Positions 13,274-13,920 of a DNA stretch of 13,920 bases are shown in pieces. The DNA is taken from positions 1 to 13,920 of the forward strand of contig CAYTKT010000051.1 of NCBI GenBank assembly GCA_964438605.1, read 5' to 3'. This DNA comes from Alangreenwoodia sp964438605 (GTDB taxonomy: Bacteria; Bacillota; Clostridia; Peptostreptococcales; Anaerovoracaceae). The notes beneath the pieces are model-generated. The model was not told the origin of the DNA, ran no database searches, and saw only the letters and a program-made list of their open reading frames with translations. Position 1 is the first letter of the stretch. Each line of letters starts with the position of its first letter. A program made the position numbers and the translations under genes.

Positions 13274-13849
13274 TTAGGCCGCCTCGCTCGCCTGCGGCTT
13301 GTAGACAGAGTCAAACCATGTCTTGCGTTTCTCCTCGCCAGTCTCGGCGGTCGTCTTGACGCGCACGTCCCCGTTGGGGGCGGGAGCGCAGGAGATGGAC
13401 AAGGTGTCCGTCTGCGGGGTCTTGGAGCTCTCGACCGTGCTGGCCTCGGTGGTTGGCCTTGAAACAGAACAGTTGTAGAACCAGAACAGCGTCTCGCTCT
13501 GGTCCCCGTCGATCTGGAACCCCAGGGCGAAGTTCTTAAGCTGGACATTCACGTTCTCGGTCAGTACATGGTTCGTTTCATCGAGCTTTTCCTGCAGGAT
13601 GTCCTCGCGGAACTTGTCCGGCGTCAGCGCGATCTCAAGGTCGCCGGAATACCCGTTGTTGGCCGCGCTCTGGTAGTAGATGATGCCGTCCGCGTAGAAC
13701 GGCTCGATGTCCCCCTGCGCTTCCAGCGACAGGCTGACCGCGCCGGGGATTGCCTCCACCGCGCCGTACTGAAGCTCCCCGGCCTCCTCGCCGGTGACGG
13801 GCGCGTAGTGGACGTTCTTTAAGTTGAATTTCACTTTGTTATTTGGCAT
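13274..13849 (-). CDS. phage major tail tube protein (phi13-type)
   Basis: The start at 13849 follows GGAGGTGTGAG. The 191-aa product (MPNNKVKFNLKNVHYAPVTG, then EIALTPDKFREDILQEKLDE, FWFYNCSVSRPTTEAST and CAPAPNGDVRVKT) matches the major tail protein family of Firmicute siphophages (phi13 type), which polymerises into the tail tube. Length fits the family (about 180-210 aa). The upstream gene stops at 13853-13855, just 3 bases before this ATG, and the downstream chaperone gene starts 12 bases after its stop, so these are one minus-strand tail operon. G+C is clearly higher than in the host-like genes to the left, consistent with acquisition. Confidence 0.87.
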   Translation of the reverse strand: MPNNKVKFNLKNVHYAPVTGEEAGELQYGAVEAIPGAVSLSLEAQGDIEPFYADGIIYYQSAANNGYSGDLEIALTPDKFREDILQEKLDETNHVLTENVNVQLKNFALGFQIDGDQSETLFWFYNCSVSRPTTEASTVESSKTPQTDTLSISCAPAPNGDVRVKTTAETGEEKRKTWFDSVYKPQASEAA

Positions 13850-13852
13850 TTC

Positions 13853-13920
13853 TCACACCTCCAGGTAATAGACGATCTGATAACATTTCTCGTCGTCCAG
13901 ATATTCCTCGGTTTTCTCCC
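13853..13920 (-). CDS. C-terminal end of an upstream phage head-tail or tail terminator gene (partial)
   Basis: The minus strand is open from the window edge to TGA 13855-13853 and encodes EKTEEYLDDEKCYQIVYYLE, then V. By gene order, directly upstream of the major tail gene, it is most likely a tail terminator, tail completion or head-tail joining protein. The short fragment gives no domain evidence of its own. Its last codons contain the RBS of the major tail gene (GGAGGTG). Confidence 0.6.
   Translation of the reverse strand, partial: EKTEEYLDDEKCYQIVYYLEV

Noticed and set aside
13097..13822. Plus-strand open frames across the phage tail genes
   Set aside because: High G+C antisense shadows of the major tail and chaperone genes; their composition is arginine-, alanine- and glycine-rich noise.

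Overview
The window looks like accessory DNA of a low-to-medium G+C, Gram-positive-type bacterium of the Bacillota, probably Clostridia or a relative. The evidence is strong AGGAGG-type ribosome binding sites, SLH-domain and copper-amine-oxidase-stalk secreted proteins, a BspA-type leucine-rich repeat remnant, zinc-ribbon membrane proteins, an IS1182-like transposase and a Firmicute-type siphophage tail cluster. No rRNA, tRNA or CRISPR array was seen. Species-level assignment is not possible from the sequence alone.

Region 1 (1-5058) is a decaying or switchable cell-surface region. A broken BspA-like LRR gene (343-700) is followed by a small gene (697-1025) and an SLH-domain gene (1022-2051). 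A gene remnant then abuts a truncated IS1182-like transposase, and an RCC1-repeat/lipase gene follows (2871-5058). The small gene, the SLH gene and the RCC1-lipase gene are each split by one frameshift that falls exactly at a G9, C6 or G10 run. Changing the run by one base gives full-length, domain-consistent proteins. This is either phase variation, decay, or homopolymer sequencing error.

Region 2 (5314-11810) encodes a secreted stalk-domain protein, a small lipoprotein, and a family of zinc-ribbon proteins with the same Cys spacing (C3, C6, C17, C20): two membrane proteins, one large zinc ribbon-TM-TPR-propeller-LprI protein, and a truncated fourth member. Two of them share an almost identical direct repeat of about 295 bp that covers the leader and the zinc-ribbon codons but then fuse to unrelated membrane domains. 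Two small genes and two copies of a short hairpin/pyrimidine repeat lie among them.

Region 3 (about 11891-13920) is more G+C-rich and is a prophage tail fragment on the minus strand: the end of an upstream head-tail gene, major tail protein, tail assembly chaperone G with a -1 frameshift extension (GT), then only the first codons of the tape measure gene, which is cut off. Between GT and the tape measure start, on the opposite strand, sits a RelBE/ParDE-type toxin-antitoxin operon with its own promoter and terminator, arranged like a prophage moron.
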